Positions 23,840 to 33,351 of a stretch of DNA of 36,396 nucleotides are shown in pieces (the stretch's first letter is position 1; each line of letters starts with the position of its first letter). This stretch comes from an uncultured Saprospirales bacterium. Lineage in GTDB: Bacteria; Bacteroidota; Bacteroidia; Chitinophagales; Saprospiraceae. Where the stretch lies: contig CALMIR010000126.1 in the NCBI GenBank assembly GCA_937864265.1, positions 1 through 36,396 of the forward strand, read 5' to 3'. The position numbers were made by a program, and so were the translations under genes. A model generated the notes under the pieces. That model saw nothing but the letters and a program-made list of their open reading frames with translations. It had not been told where the DNA came from and searched no databases.

Positions 23840-24861
23840 TCCAGAATAAACGGATAATCTTCCTGCGTATAATTATCTGTCCAAAGCTCTGAGGGATCGG
23901 GATAAGGTGAGTTTTCAGCAAATTTCACCGAATCGTCAATCTCCTTTTTGATTTTTACCTGAATGGCCTTTAGCTCTTCCTCGGTAGCTATCTTATTTTG
24001 CAAGATATTGTTTTCTGTTATTTTGATCGGATCGCGCTCTTTGTACGACTCCACCTCTTCCTTGGTGCGGTATTTCGCCGGATCGGAAACCGAATGTCCT
24101 TTGTAGCGGTACGTGCGCACTTCCAGGAAGTAAGGCCCTTTGCCTGCGCGGATGTGCTCGGCAGCGCGGCTTACGGCTTCGTGCACGGATTCCGGATTCA
24201 TGCCATCCACGGGTTCGCTCGGCATATCGAAGGATTCTCCTAAAGTGTAAAGCTCGGTGACATTGCTGGTGCGCTGCACGCTAGTACCCATTGCATAGCC
24301 ATTGTTTTCTACGATGTACAAAACGGGTAATTTCCAGGCCATCGCCATATTGAAGGACTCGTACAAAGCGCCTTGACGGGCGGCACCATCGCCAAACATG
24401 GTGACACAAAGGTTGTCAGTACCTTTGTACTTTTCAGCAAATGCGATACCAGTTCCGATTGGAATTTGAGCACCTACGATACCATTACCCCCGAAATAGC
24501 GATGCTGTGCAGAGAAAAAGTGCATCGATCCCCCTTTGCCCTTTACTACGCCTGTCGCCTTGCCAAACAACTCGGCCATACACTCATCAGCGGTGCAACC
24601 CCGGCCTAAAGCAATGCCGTGTTGGCGATACGCAGTCACAATAGCATCCTCTCTGCGAATGGCCGATTCGATACCCGCAGCAACGGCTTCCTGACCAATA
24701 TAAACGTGGCAGAAGCCCCTGATTTTTTCCTGACCATACATCATCAAGGCCCTTTCCTCGAAACGGCGAATGCGCAGCATCAATTCATACCAGTGAAGGT
24801 AAGTTTCCTTGCTAAAGGTTGATTTGGAGCTTTTTTTTCTGCTTTGTGTTGTAGTAGTCAT
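23836..24861 (-). CDS. pdhA: Pyruvate dehydrogenase E1 component subunit alpha
   Basis: A 341-aa ThDP-dependent E1 alpha subunit. The thiamine-diphosphate motif runs from GDGAARQGALYESFNMA to VENNGYAMGTS. Other family text is RGFCHVYIGQEAVAAGIESA, AYRQHGIALGRG, GKGGSMHFF, GGNGIVGAQIPIGTGIAFA and the phosphorylation-loop-like YRYKGHSVSDPAKYRTKEEV. With PdhB it decarboxylates pyruvate and feeds the E2 lipoyl domain. No pdhB or E2 gene is adjacent. The ATG at 24861 is used; the TTG at 24942 lies inside a promoter box and would add a 27-residue low-similarity extension. Confidence 0.95.
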   Translation of the reverse strand: MTTTTQSRKKSSKSTFSKETYLHWYELMLRIRRFEERALMMYGQEKIRGFCHVYIGQEAVAAGIESAIRREDAIVTAYRQHGIALGRGCTADECMAELFGKATGVVKGKGGSMHFFSAQHRYFGGNGIVGAQIPIGTGIAFAEKYKGTDNLCVTMFGDGAARQGALYESFNMAMAWKLPVLYIVENNGYAMGTSVQRTSNVTELYTLGESFDMPSEPVDGMNPESVHEAVSRAAEHIRAGKGPYFLEVRTYRYKGHSVSDPAKYRTKEEVESYKERDPIKITENNILQNKIATEEELKAIQVKIKKEIDDSVKFAENSPYPDPSELWTDNYTQEDYPFILD

Positions 24862-24939
24862 GTCTTGAGTGGTATCTTTTGCTGAAAAGGGTTTGTGTTT
24901 TTGGGCAAATGATTTGCCTGTTGCACTTGCTTGCCGCTG

Positions 24940-24947
24940 CAAATATA
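24940..24947 (-). promoter_or_regulatory. Candidate -7 box of pdhA
   Basis: TATATTTG on the minus strand matches TAnnTTTG exactly. It predicts a leader of about 70 nt before the ATG at 24861, within which lies a small 3-nt-loop hairpin, GGCAAA-TCA-TTTGCC on the minus strand (24904-24918). It overlaps, and so argues against, the upstream TTG start. Confidence 0.45.
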
Positions 24948-25012
24948 AGACAGCGGAAACGAAGTTGTTTCATTAACATCAAAAAAAGAACTTAGTTTGC
25001 CAATCAAGCGGC

Positions 25013-25855
25013 TCACATGGCCAATTGATGCAACTTTCGCAAAAGTTTCATTATTTTGATGTTAAAACCGGGGTTGACGTTAAAAAAGTGGCCATTGATG
25101 AGCAACCAGTCTTTTTCTCTGGCCAAAGTCAGGTTGTCGGTGTAATGGTATTGGCGGGCTGTTTGAAGTTGGGCTTTCCAATACAAGCCTTTGGCTGTCA
25201 TGGCAAATCCCTCCTTGCAAGAGCCCAGCAGACTTTGGTCGCAAATTAACCAAATGGTTTCGTCTTTTTCGGGAAACAAGAAGAATTTTCCGGCATTTTT
25301 GATTTTCTCAACCGGCATTTTTAAAAAATTGAAATAGACTTTCTCCTGTGGCTCGTGGTCAAAATCGAGGTAATCCAGCACCATTTGAAACCGATCAATT
25401 TGCTGAGGTTTCAATCCCTGGTATTTCAAAATGGCATCGGGCAAGTTGTAATCATTGAGTGATTTGCAGTTTTTGATGATAAAATAATCCAGCAATTCGT
25501 CGAACATCTGGCGAATATCCGCACTCATGGCTCTGGCCTCCAACTGCCCTTCCTTTTGCAAGGCTTTAAAACGTTCTGCCAATTGTACAGACCTCCGATA
25601 AACAACATCTCTAAAACCAGACTGGTATAAATGCTCGGCATAACGAGCCACCAAAGCGGGATTTTGTTCTAGCTCTACTCTTTCCTTCAAAGCGGTAAAA
25701 AATAGTTCAGAAAATTGCAGCTCCAGGTCACCATCCAAGTCAATGCGCAACAAAGGCTCCTCCACATGTCCCACAACAGGGTTCTGTGGTGCGCCGCAAT
25801 GGATGCAAAAACGGGCATTGTCAGGAAGCTTGGTTTTACAATTGGAACAAATCAT
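25013..25855 (-). CDS. Zinc-ribbon domain hypothetical protein
   Basis: A 280-aa soluble protein. The N-terminus is a zinc ribbon, CSNC (3-6) and CIHC (17-20), of the short zinc_ribbon_2 type. The remaining ~250 residues are predicted mixed alpha/beta, with helical QFSELFFTALKERVELEQNP and a C-terminal part rich in aromatic residues (DETIWLICDQSLLGSCKEGFA, GLYWKAQL, DWLLINGHFFNVNPG) that resembles domains sensing or binding at a surface. I do not recognise a specific family. It is divergent from the DUF2256-cox3 pair. Confidence 0.75.
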   Translation of the reverse strand: MICSNCKTKLPDNARFCIHCGAPQNPVVGHVEEPLLRIDLDGDLELQFSELFFTALKERVELEQNPALVARYAEHLYQSGFRDVVYRRSVQLAERFKALQKEGQLEARAMSADIRQMFDELLDYFIIKNCKSLNDYNLPDAILKYQGLKPQQIDRFQMVLDYLDFDHEPQEKVYFNFLKMPVEKIKNAGKFFLFPEKDETIWLICDQSLLGSCKEGFAMTAKGLYWKAQLQTARQYHYTDNLTLAREKDWLLINGHFFNVNPGFNIKIMKLLRKLHQLAM

Positions 25856-25902
25856 GCGTACAAAAATGCAATATTTTTAGTGTAGCCTAATCAACCAATG
25901 AT

Positions 25903-25910
25903 TATTTTTG
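25903..25910 (+). promoter_or_regulatory. Candidate -7 box of the DUF2256-cox3 pair
   Basis: TATTTTTG matches TAnnTTTG, 36 nt before the DUF2256 ATG at 25946. The -33 element is unclear. Confidence 0.4.
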
Positions 25911-25945
25911 TTGTTAGATGCTGAAAATCACAGCAAGTGGACATA

Positions 25946-26110
25946 ATGGCCAAGCCTAAAAAACAGCATCTACCACAAAAAGTTTGCCCCATTTGTCAGC
26001 GGCCTTTTAGTTGGCGCAAAAAATGGCAAAATTGCTGGGAAGAAGTCAAGTATTGCAGTGATGCCTGCCGAAAGGTTTCAAAATTAAAAAATCAACAGCA
26101 GCAATCGTGA
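25946..26110 (+). CDS. DUF2256 domain-containing small zinc-finger protein (54 aa)
   Basis: A 54-aa protein, [18 protein letters not shown]..., with the DUF2256 pattern: CPIC (14-17), [20 protein letters not shown] (C37, C41). The four cysteines should hold one zinc. Family members are short and often encoded near, or fused to, cryptochrome/photolyase-like proteins; a photolyase gene lies 4.1 kb away here (30219-31556, opposite strand). Its TGA overlaps the GTG start of the oxidase subunit gene in a GTGA, so the two are translationally coupled. Molecular function is unknown. It is too short for many gene callers. Confidence 0.88.
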   Translation: MAKPKKQHLPQKVCPICQRPFSWRKKWQNCWEEVKYCSDACRKVSKLKNQQQQS

Positions 26111-26724
26111 AGGAAACCCATTCTAACTACAACGAGTACGACAACTTTGCCTTTCACCCATACAACATCTTGTTGATACTGGTATTGATGGGCATTTCTG
26201 CGTTGTTTTTGGCCTTTACAGCTGCTTTTGTTTATACGAGAGTCCAAAACAACCTCCCCCCTATCCGGCTTCCAAATATATTTATTTTCAACACCTTGAT
26301 TTTGCTGGCCAGCAGCGCAGCTATGATTTGGGCCAAGCGTGCCTATCGAGCCGATCAGACACTCCACTACCAAAGAGCCTTGTGGGCGACAGCTTTACTC
26401 AGCCTTTTATTTATGGTGCTGCAATTTTTGGGCTGGCGCTCCCTTTTTTTGAATCAAATTTATATCAATACGGATAATTCGGCAGGCTACTTATACGTCA
26501 TTTCTATCCTCCACTTTGCCCACCTTTTGGCCGGGTTGCCCTTTTTGGGCTTGTTTATTTGGGCTGCCAAAAAGCGGATGAAAGAGCCAGTCAGTGTGCT
26601 GATCTATTTTTCTGATCCCGAAAAAAAGCTCAAGCTGCGTTTACTCACGATCTACTGGCACTTTCTCGATGCGCTGTGGATTTACCTGGTTATTTTTTTC
26701 TACGTCAATTACCTGATTCGGTAG
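26107..26724 (+). CDS. Cytochrome c oxidase subunit 3 family protein
   Basis: A 205-aa membrane protein with five predicted membrane segments, the size of the short heme-copper oxidase subunit III. Family positions are visible: [19 protein letters not shown] (the histidine-bearing helix) and [16 protein letters not shown] near the C-terminus, matching the YWHFVDxVW signature. Subunit III stabilises the oxidase core. It uses a GTG start in the overlap GTGA with the DUF2256 gene. Subunits I and II are not in the window, so this is either a lone subunit III or part of a dispersed oxidase set. Confidence 0.88.
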   Translation: MKETHSNYNEYDNFAFHPYNILLILVLMGISALFLAFTAAFVYTRVQNNLPPIRLPNIFIFNTLILLASSAAMIWAKRAYRADQTLHYQRALWATALLSLLFMVLQFLGWRSLFLNQIYINTDNSAGYLYVISILHFAHLLAGLPFLGLFIWAAKKRMKEPVSVLIYFSDPEKKLKLRLLTIYWHFLDALWIYLVIFFYVNYLIR

Positions 26725-26744
26725 CCGATTGTCGAAAAGGCCAT

Positions 26745-26752
26745 TATCTTTG
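26745..26752 (+). promoter_or_regulatory. Candidate -7 box of purL
   Basis: TATCTTTG matches TAnnTTTG, 29 nt before the purL ATG at 26782. It lies in the short gap after the oxidase gene, so purL may have its own promoter. No good -33 element is seen. Confidence 0.4.
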
Positions 26753-26781
26753 CAATTTATTAAAACCGTCAGAACACACGC

Positions 26782-29016
26782 ATGCAGGCTACCGAACCTC
26801 AAGTAACTGTAGAAACTGCCAAAAATCTCGGTCTTACCGAAGAAGAGTTTCATCGAATTAATGACATTTTAGGCAGAACGCCCAATTTTACAGAGTTAAG
26901 CATCTTTTCTGTGATGTGGTCAGAGCATTGCTCTTACAAAAACTCTATTTATTGGTTGAAGACCTTGCCCCGCGAAGGCAAACACCTCTTGGTTGGTGCC
27001 GGAGAAGAAAATGCTGGTCTGGTCGATATAGGCGATGGCCTGGCTTGTGCTTTTAAAATAGAATCGCACAACCACCCTTCTGCCATTGAACCTTATCAAG
27101 GCGCCGCAACAGGCGTAGGCGGCATTCATCGGGATATTTTCACCATGGGTGCCAGGCCTATCGCAGCGCTCAATTCCCTGCGCTTTGGCGATATTGAAAG
27201 CAGTAAAACCCAACACCTGATTCGGGGGGTTGTGAAAGGCATCGGCGATTATGGCAACTGCTTCGGCGTACCCACCGTTGGCGGAGAGGTATATTTTAAT
27301 CCTTGTTACAATCAGAATATTCTGGTCAATGCCATGTCTGTCGGACTGGTGAAAGCCGGACAAACCATCTCTGCTCGCGCCGACGGCCCTGGCAATCCGG
27401 TTTTTATTGTGGGTTCAGCAACTGGTAAGGATGGCATACACGGGGCCACTTTTGCTTCAGCCGATTTAACGGAAGATTCTGCGGAAGATTTACCTGCGGT
27501 GCAGGTAGGCGATCCATTTCAGGAAAAACTATTGCTGGAAGCCACCCTGGAAGCCATAAAAACAGGTGCTATCGTCGGTATGCAAGATATGGGCGCAGCA
27601 GGCATTACCTGTTCTACCTCCGAAATGAGTGCCAAAAGCCAAACGGGTATGCGGATTGACCTCAGTCGAGTACCTACCCGTCAGGCCCACATGAAGCCTT
27701 TTGAGATATTGCTTTCAGAAAGCCAGGAACGCATGTTGATCGTTGCCCACAAAGGGCAGGAACAAAAGTTGTTTGATGTTTTTGAAAAATGGGACTTGGT
27801 TTGTGAGCAAATTGGGGAAGTGACCGATACGGGGCGTTTGGAATATTTCTATGAAGGAGAAAAGGTGGCCGATGTGATAGCTGATGCCCTTGTATTGGGT
27901 GGCGGTGCACCGGTATATAAACGCGAGCAAAAAAAACCAGAATACCTTAAAAATATAGCCAAGTTCAAGCTATCTAAAATTGCCAAGCCCGACAACTATG
28001 TCGAAGCTGCCAAAAAGTTGTTTACTTCTCCCAATCTGGTATCAAAAAGGTGGGTTTACGAGCAGTACGATTCTATGGTGCGAACCAATACAGTCACTAC
28101 CAACACCCCTTCCGATGCGGCCATTGTACGCATTAAAAATGCCCAGAAAGCATTGGCTGTGACGACAGACTGCAATTCGGCTTATGTCTATGCTGATCCT
28201 TATGTTGGAGCCATGATCGCTGTGGCGGAAGCCGCCCGCAACATCGTGTGCTCCGGCGGAGAGCCGCTGGCCATTACCAATTGTTTGAATTTTGGCAACC
28301 CTTATAACCCGGAGGTTTACTGGCAATTCGTTTCAGCCATCAAAGGCATGGGCGATGCCTGTCGCAAATTCTCCACACCCGTAACCGGAGGTAACGTCAG
28401 CTTTTACAACCAATCGGTCTATAAAGATGCTACCGAACCGGTTTACCCAACGCCAACGATAGGCATGTTGGGACTCTTGGATGATATCAGTACCCATACC
28501 ACCTTGAATTTCAAGAAACCGGGGCATCAGATTTATATGATCGGCACCCCACATAATGACCTGGGTAGCTCGGAATACCTACGTTGGGTGCATCAAGTAG
28601 AACACTCCCCTGCCCCAGTCTTTGATCTGGATGAGGAATTTCACGTGCAGTTGCATTTAAAAAAACTGATTCGCAAAGGCGTAATTGAGTCGGCACACGA
28701 TATTTCTGACGGGGGCTTATTTACTTGCTTGCTGGAGGCTAGTTTTCCGAATGGATTGGGATTCATCGTTGAAACCGACAGCAACTTCCGGAAAGATGCC
28801 TACCTATTTGGCGAAAGCCAAAGCCGGATCATGATCAGTGTTTCCGTAGAAAATGAAGACGAATTGGTCAACTATCTAAATTCCAACAACGTTTCTTTTA
28901 CTAAATTGGGAGAGGTTGCTGGCCAACAAATCATCATTGACGAAGAAAATTATGGCGCACTCAGCGACTGGAAACACCAATTCGATACGCTGATAGAAGA
29001 AAAAATGGAATCATAA
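26782..29016 (+). CDS. purL: Phosphoribosylformylglycinamidine synthase subunit PurL
   Basis: A 744-aa small-type PurL, the synthetase subunit that needs PurS and PurQ. It converts FGAR to FGAM with ATP and glutamine-derived ammonia in purine synthesis. Visible motifs: [13 protein letters not shown] (catalytic His region), [67 protein letters not shown] and the second-half repeats [56 protein letters not shown] and [17 protein letters not shown]. Length is normal. purS and purQ are not adjacent. It lies 57 nt after the oxidase gene, with its own promoter-like box. Confidence 0.97.
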   Translation: MQATEPQVTVETAKNLGLTEEEFHRINDILGRTPNFTELSIFSVMWSEHCSYKNSIYWLKTLPREGKHLLVGAGEENAGLVDIGDGLACAFKIESHNHPSAIEPYQGAATGVGGIHRDIFTMGARPIAALNSLRFGDIESSKTQHLIRGVVKGIGDYGNCFGVPTVGGEVYFNPCYNQNILVNAMSVGLVKAGQTISARADGPGNPVFIVGSATGKDGIHGATFASADLTEDSAEDLPAVQVGDPFQEKLLLEATLEAIKTGAIVGMQDMGAAGITCSTSEMSAKSQTGMRIDLSRVPTRQAHMKPFEILLSESQERMLIVAHKGQEQKLFDVFEKWDLVCEQIGEVTDTGRLEYFYEGEKVADVIADALVLGGGAPVYKREQKKPEYLKNIAKFKLSKIAKPDNYVEAAKKLFTSPNLVSKRWVYEQYDSMVRTNTVTTNTPSDAAIVRIKNAQKALAVTTDCNSAYVYADPYVGAMIAVAEAARNIVCSGGEPLAITNCLNFGNPYNPEVYWQFVSAIKGMGDACRKFSTPVTGGNVSFYNQSVYKDATEPVYPTPTIGMLGLLDDISTHTTLNFKKPGHQIYMIGTPHNDLGSSEYLRWVHQVEHSPAPVFDLDEEFHVQLHLKKLIRKGVIESAHDISDGGLFTCLLEASFPNGLGFIVETDSNFRKDAYLFGESQSRIMISVSVENEDELVNYLNSNNVSFTKLGEVAGQQIIIDEENYGALSDWKHQFDTLIEEKMES

Positions 29017-29045
29017 ACTATTGTTGGATCAAATCCTGTTTGAAC

Positions 29046-30152
29046 ATGAGAATTTTTGTCAACTTTTTATTTTTAGCTTCCCTGGCCTTTCTTAGCTGGC
29101 AGTGTACAGCAGAGCAAAAAGGCACTACCATCGTAGGCAATATATCCAATGCGGCCAATTTGCAAGCGTTTTTGGATGAAGCTATGCCTGGGCAGGCCAG
29201 TAATGTGGTTGCCAAAGCGGATGCCGATGCGGCTGGGCATTTTGAAATGGCCTTTCCGGAAGGCATCAAGCCTGGTATTTATAATTTGCGCATGGGCGCA
29301 AAAAGGATGAGCCTCATTTTTGATGGAACAGAAAAAGTGGTAGAAATCACTGGTGACTTGACGACCCTTCACACCTACGACGTTACCATAAAGGGTTCTA
29401 AAGACAGCCATATCCTCGTTGGGGTGATGAAAGGCCTTTTTGCCCGCCAACTGGATGCACAAGACATCGAATCTTTTGTTGATAGCGTGAGCAATCCGGT
29501 ATTAGGTATGTTTATCGCGTCCACTTCTTTGGGAAACAGCTTGGAATTTCTGCCCATCCAAAAGAAAGCGCTTAAAAGATTGGAACCCAATACGGACTTG
29601 GCGATGCAATACAACAACTACCTGGCCAATGTCGAACAACAAGCTATGTCACAACGCTCTGCTGAAACCATTCAGTTGGGACAGCCAGCGCCAGATATCC
29701 GCCTGCCTAACCCTAATGGCAAAGAATACGCCTTGTCTGATCTAAAAGGGAAGGTTGTGTTGTTGGATTTTTGGGCCAGTTGGTGTGGCCCTTGCCGCAA
29801 GGAAAATCCCAATGTAGTTGCTGTTTACAACCGCTACAAAGACCAGGGCTTTACCGTGTTTAGCGTTTCCCTCGATGGCATGGATCAGCGCAGTGCGGCA
29901 CAATTGGATCAAGCCCGTCAGGAAGATATGATGAAAAGCTCCAAAGAACGCTGGATGAATGCCATTCAACAGGATGGCCTGGTTTGGGAATACCACGTGA
30001 GTGACTTGAGAAAATGGGACAGCGCACCTGCTGCTCTATACGGGGTGAGAAGCATTCCGCGCACGTTTATGATTGACCGTGAAGGCAAAATCGCCGCTGT
30101 TAATTTGAGGGGTGCTGCCCAAATTGAAGCAGAACTCAAAAAACTGTTGTAG
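29046..30152 (+). CDS. TlpA-like thiol-disulfide lipoprotein with DUF4369-type N-terminal domain
   Basis: A 368-aa lipoprotein (lipobox LSWQC, Cys20), so it should be membrane-anchored outside the cytoplasm. The N-terminal domain (~25-120) fits the DUF4369 pattern common in Bacteroidota TlpA proteins (ADAAGHFEMAFPEGIKPGIYNLR). The C-terminal thioredoxin fold begins at LGQPAPDIRLPNPNGKEYAL, has the active site WCGPC (CGPC at 247-250) and ends with the cis-Pro SIPRTFMIDREG. It probably reduces or exchanges disulfides in exported proteins. The ATG at 29046 is chosen over the TTG at 29040. It is 29 nt after purL and is followed by a strong terminator. Confidence 0.9.
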   Translation: MRIFVNFLFLASLAFLSWQCTAEQKGTTIVGNISNAANLQAFLDEAMPGQASNVVAKADADAAGHFEMAFPEGIKPGIYNLRMGAKRMSLIFDGTEKVVEITGDLTTLHTYDVTIKGSKDSHILVGVMKGLFARQLDAQDIESFVDSVSNPVLGMFIASTSLGNSLEFLPIQKKALKRLEPNTDLAMQYNNYLANVEQQAMSQRSAETIQLGQPAPDIRLPNPNGKEYALSDLKGKVVLLDFWASWCGPCRKENPNVVAVYNRYKDQGFTVFSVSLDGMDQRSAAQLDQARQEDMMKSSKERWMNAIQQDGLVWEYHVSDLRKWDSAPAALYGVRSIPRTFMIDREGKIAAVNLRGAAQIEAELKKLL

Positions 30153-30183
30153 AAATATCAGCTTATTTATCTGAATAAGCTTT

Positions 30184-30220
30184 AAGCCCGGCGATGACAA
30201 CATCCTCGCCGGGCTTTTTT
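30184..30220 (+). terminator. Intrinsic terminator after the TlpA-like gene
   Basis: A perfect 11-bp GC-rich stem, AAGCCCGGCGA with TCGCCGGGCTT (30184-30194 and 30206-30216), is followed by TTTT to 30220. A second smaller hairpin, AGCTTATT-TATCTG-AATAAGCT, sits just upstream (30160-30181). It ends purL-tlpA transcription and overlaps the last codon of the convergent photolyase gene. Confidence 0.9.
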
Positions 30221-31556
30221 ATGCTTTACTCAATCCTTCTTTATAAACCATCAAACAGCGCTCGCGAGCCATTTTGTGATCCACTATTGGCTGGGGGTAT
30301 TTAGATGTACCATATTCGGGCACCCATTGGCGGATGTATTGCTTATCAGGATCAAATTTTTCCTGTTGCGCAGTTGGATTAAATATTCGGAAATACGGCG
30401 CTGCATCGGTACCGCTACCTGCCGCCCACTGCCATCCGCCATTATTGCTGGCCAGATCAAAATCCAACAATTTTCGAGCGAAATAAGCTTCCCCCCAGCG
30501 CCAGTCGATCAGCAAATGTTTGGTCAAAAAGCTGGCTGTGATCATGCGTACCCGATTGTGCATGTAGCCAGTTGCATTCAATTCCCGCATCCCCGCATCC
30601 ACCATGGGGTAGCCTGTTGTGCCTGCTTTCCAGCGCTCGAAATCCGATTCGTTATTTCGCCATGCTATTCGATCGTACTCTGGGCGGAAGGCATGTTGCA
30701 CCACCTTTGGGAAATGGAACAGTATCATTGCATAAAAATCGCGCCAAATCAACTCATTCAAATAAGTAGCATTCAAAGTCAGGGCATGGCGGGCTTTTTC
30801 GCGGATACTGATGGTGCCAAAGCGAAAATGAATGCCCAATCGGGATGTACCGTCCTGTGCCGGATAATCGCGCGTTTTGTCGTAATGTCGAATCAAGCCC
30901 CGGGAAACGCTTTTGGGAGGGATCAATAAATTGCTCGGCTTGAAGCCCATCTCTTCCAAGGTTGGAATGGGCAGCGGGTCTCCTTTTTCAAACCGATCGA
31001 AATACTTCTCTGTTGGGTAAGCAGAAAGGTAAAAAGATCCTTCAGCAGGTGGAATCGCTTCTTTGTCACCTAGTTTTTCTCGCCACCGCCGGGCATAAGG
31101 GGTAAAAACGGTGTAGGGACTTTTATCTTGTTTCAGGACTTCGTTGCCCTCAAAGATAACGTGGTCTTTGAAGGTGTGCCATTCGACTCCCCTCTGGGCC
31201 AACAGCGATTGGATGGTCGCATCGCGTTGGATGGCGTAGGGTTCGTAGTCCCGGTTGGTGAAAACGGATTGTATTGTGTACTTGTCTAATAGCTTAGGCC
31301 AAACTTGCTCCGGAGTACCGTAATGAACCTCCAGAAAAGCCCCCATTTCTTGGAGTTGCTTTTTTAATTCCTCAAGAGTAGCATGGATAAAACCTACTCG
31401 AGCATCGTCAGCATCTTGCAGGTCGCCTAGTATATGCCGATCAAAAATAAAAAGCGGAATAAGTGGAACATCCGAATGCAAGGCATGGTACAAGCCTGCA
31501 TTATCTTCTAACCTCAGGTCTCTCCTGAACCAAAAAAGGTTTACTTTTTTTTTCAT
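30219..31556 (-). CDS. phrB: Deoxyribodipyrimidine photolyase (class I CPD type)
   Basis: A 445-aa flavoprotein of the photolyase/cryptochrome family. The N-terminal alpha/beta antenna domain begins VNLFWFRRDLRLEDNAGL. The FAD-binding helical domain has LNELIWRDFYAMIL (~267-280), GYPMVDAGMRELNATGYMHNRVRM (~315-338) and the signature DWRWGEAYF through DFDLASNNGGWQWAAGSGTDAAPYFRIFNP (~351-394), with the conserved Asn372 and Trp residues of light-driven CPD photolyases. It repairs cyclobutane pyrimidine dimers. A DUF2256 gene, frequently associated with this family, is 4.1 kb away. The 3' end abuts a terminator from the convergent gene. Confidence 0.95.
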   Translation of the reverse strand: MKKKVNLFWFRRDLRLEDNAGLYHALHSDVPLIPLFIFDRHILGDLQDADDARVGFIHATLEELKKQLQEMGAFLEVHYGTPEQVWPKLLDKYTIQSVFTNRDYEPYAIQRDATIQSLLAQRGVEWHTFKDHVIFEGNEVLKQDKSPYTVFTPYARRWREKLGDKEAIPPAEGSFYLSAYPTEKYFDRFEKGDPLPIPTLEEMGFKPSNLLIPPKSVSRGLIRHYDKTRDYPAQDGTSRLGIHFRFGTISIREKARHALTLNATYLNELIWRDFYAMILFHFPKVVQHAFRPEYDRIAWRNNESDFERWKAGTTGYPMVDAGMRELNATGYMHNRVRMITASFLTKHLLIDWRWGEAYFARKLLDFDLASNNGGWQWAAGSGTDAAPYFRIFNPTAQQEKFDPDKQYIRQWVPEYGTSKYPQPIVDHKMARERCLMVYKEGLSKA

Positions 31557-31619
31557 TCCCTGGTATTAACTGCGTTCAAACAATAATCTATCCGCTATGT
31601 TTACTGGAAATTCGTGATT

Positions 31620-31627
31620 TATTTTTG
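31620..31627 (+). promoter_or_regulatory. Candidate -7 box of the TPR lipoprotein gene
   Basis: TATTTTTG matches TAnnTTTG, 44 nt before the ATG at 31672, in the 115-bp region divergent from phrB. A GTTT lies 17 nt upstream as a weak -33 candidate. Confidence 0.4.
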
Positions 31628-31671
31628 AAATTAGCGACGGTTTTTCAAATGTCACTAATTAAAACCCATTT

Positions 31672-32568
31672 ATGGAAATTCGCTACTTTTTTATCCTATT
31701 GGCCATTGCCCTGCTAAGCGGGTGTAAAAATGAGCAAAAACAACTGCTTACAGCAATAGAAACGATGGAAAAAAGCATTGACGAAGCCCCATCTTCTGAA
31801 AATGCGCAGGCGCTGGTGGAAAAATACCAGGCTTATGTGGCTCAATTTCCAGATGATATAGACCAGAATTCCCGATACCTATATCGCGCTGCCGCCCTGG
31901 ATTACCGGATGAATCGGTTTTCAGCTGCTTTGCTACATTTGGAACAAGCCGTAAAAGATTTTTACGAAAGTGAAAACACCGCTTTGTGTTGCCTATTTAT
32001 GGGCGATTTGTATCAGGAAAATCTGCGCAATGAGGAGTGTGCCCGAACTACTTATCAGGCTTTAATCCAGGCTTTTCCCGATTCGGAATCCGCTGCAAAA
32101 GCCAAAGAAAAAATAGCGGTTTCCCTGCCTTCGATGGATGAACGTTTGAATGTACTATATACCACCACGTACAATGACTCCACCAAGCGCATTGAATACC
32201 GAACGGCCAATAATTACATCACTTCCAGTGAGCTGTACGCCATGATACTGCCTCAATCAGAACGGGCACCCGAATACCTGCACCAAGCCGGAGAGACGGC
32301 GCGCTCCATCCGTTCCTTCGACAAAGCGCTGGAATTGTACCAATGGATATTAGAGCGTTATCCCGATTATGAAAAAGCACCACAAGCACTATTTTTAAGC
32401 GCCTTTACCTTGGAAAATGACCTACAGCGATTAGAGGAGGCCAAAGCTTTGTACGAACAGTTCCTCAAAAAATACCCCAACGACGATTTTGCAGACGATG
32501 CCAAAGTGTTATTGGACAATCTGGGTAAAGACGAAGCGGAAATCATCAAAAGCTTTGAGCAGCAATAA
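31672..32568 (+). CDS. Tetratricopeptide-repeat lipoprotein
   Basis: A 298-aa lipoprotein with lipobox LLSGC (Cys18). TPR-like helices are visible at FSAALLHLEQAVKDFYE, TYQALIQAFPDSESAAKAKEKIA, SFDKALELYQWILERYPDYEKAPQALFLSAF and EEAKALYEQFLKKYPNDDFADDAKVLLDNL. The last two resemble BamD/YbgF-type tol-pal system repeats, though the full BamD signature is not clear. It is probably an envelope scaffold protein. It is convergent with the TrmH-type methyltransferase gene, with 7 bp between the stops. Confidence 0.85.
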   Translation: MEIRYFFILLAIALLSGCKNEQKQLLTAIETMEKSIDEAPSSENAQALVEKYQAYVAQFPDDIDQNSRYLYRAAALDYRMNRFSAALLHLEQAVKDFYESENTALCCLFMGDLYQENLRNEECARTTYQALIQAFPDSESAAKAKEKIAVSLPSMDERLNVLYTTTYNDSTKRIEYRTANNYITSSELYAMILPQSERAPEYLHQAGETARSIRSFDKALELYQWILERYPDYEKAPQALFLSAFTLENDLQRLEEAKALYEQFLKKYPNDDFADDAKVLLDNLGKDEAEIIKSFEQQ

Positions 32569-32575
32569 GAAGCAA

Positions 32576-33334
32576 TTAGCCCGACCTAAGCCAAGCACAG
32601 AGAATACCTGCGGCTACTGCTACATTGAGCGATTCGGACTGGTGGCCAGGCGCTGCGGGTATGGTCAGTTTGTGTTGAATAAAGGGGTGGTTTTGTGCCG
32701 AAATGCCATTGCCTTCATTTCCCAATACGATGATCCCCCGGGTGGGAGCCTCCAACTGGAAAATATTTTCCCCATCCAAAAAAGTACCCCAAACCGGTAG
32801 TTCGGGCAATTGCTGTACTAGTTCTTCCAATGCTATAGCAGGATGGGCTATATAAAAAATAGCCCCCATAGACGCTTGAATAACTTTGGGATTGTAGCGA
32901 TCAACACAATCGGGAGAACACAGGACGTGCTTGATTCCAAACCAATCGGCCAGGCGCAAAAGCGTACCCATATTGCCAGGATCCTGAATGTTATCGAGGT
33001 AGAGGGAAAGCCCGCTCCCAATGCTTTCATAATGGATAGGGGCTTCGGGCAATTCTACTATGGCCAGGACTTTGTTGGGCGTACTGAGCGCAGAAATTTT
33101 CTTTAACTCAGAAATATCTACCTCGACTAGGCGTTCCTGGATTATGGTTAACTTTTGATGGTGGGCTTCGATCCAATCGGGAAGGCCATACAACTGATAG
33201 ATGGAAAAAACATCCCGGTTCAATAACTCCAGCACCATTTTTTCCCCTTCTACTATGAATTTATTATACTTTTGCCTGTATTTCTTCAGGTTTAAAGCTT
33301 GAATGAATTTGATCGCATTTTTGGATAAAGCCAT
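32576..33334 (-). CDS. TrmH family (SpoU) RNA 2'-O-methyltransferase
   Basis: A 252-aa SPOUT methyltransferase. The N-terminal substrate-binding domain starts ALSKNAIKFIQALNLKKYRQKYNKFIVEGEKMV, as in rRNA 2'-O-ribose methyltransferases. The trefoil-knot motifs are all present: DNIQDPGNMGTLLRLADWFG (motif 1), IVLGNEGNGIS (motif 2) and SESLNVAVAAGILC (motif 3). It should methylate ribose 2'-OH in rRNA or tRNA using SAM; the target base is not known. Its start is 17 bp from the divergent tamL start, so the two promoters must overlap the coding regions. Confidence 0.93.
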   Translation of the reverse strand: MALSKNAIKFIQALNLKKYRQKYNKFIVEGEKMVLELLNRDVFSIYQLYGLPDWIEAHHQKLTIIQERLVEVDISELKKISALSTPNKVLAIVELPEAPIHYESIGSGLSLYLDNIQDPGNMGTLLRLADWFGIKHVLCSPDCVDRYNPKVIQASMGAIFYIAHPAIALEELVQQLPELPVWGTFLDGENIFQLEAPTRGIIVLGNEGNGISAQNHPFIQHKLTIPAAPGHQSESLNVAVAAGILCAWLRSG

Positions 33335-33351
33335 TGAACTGCTACATTATT

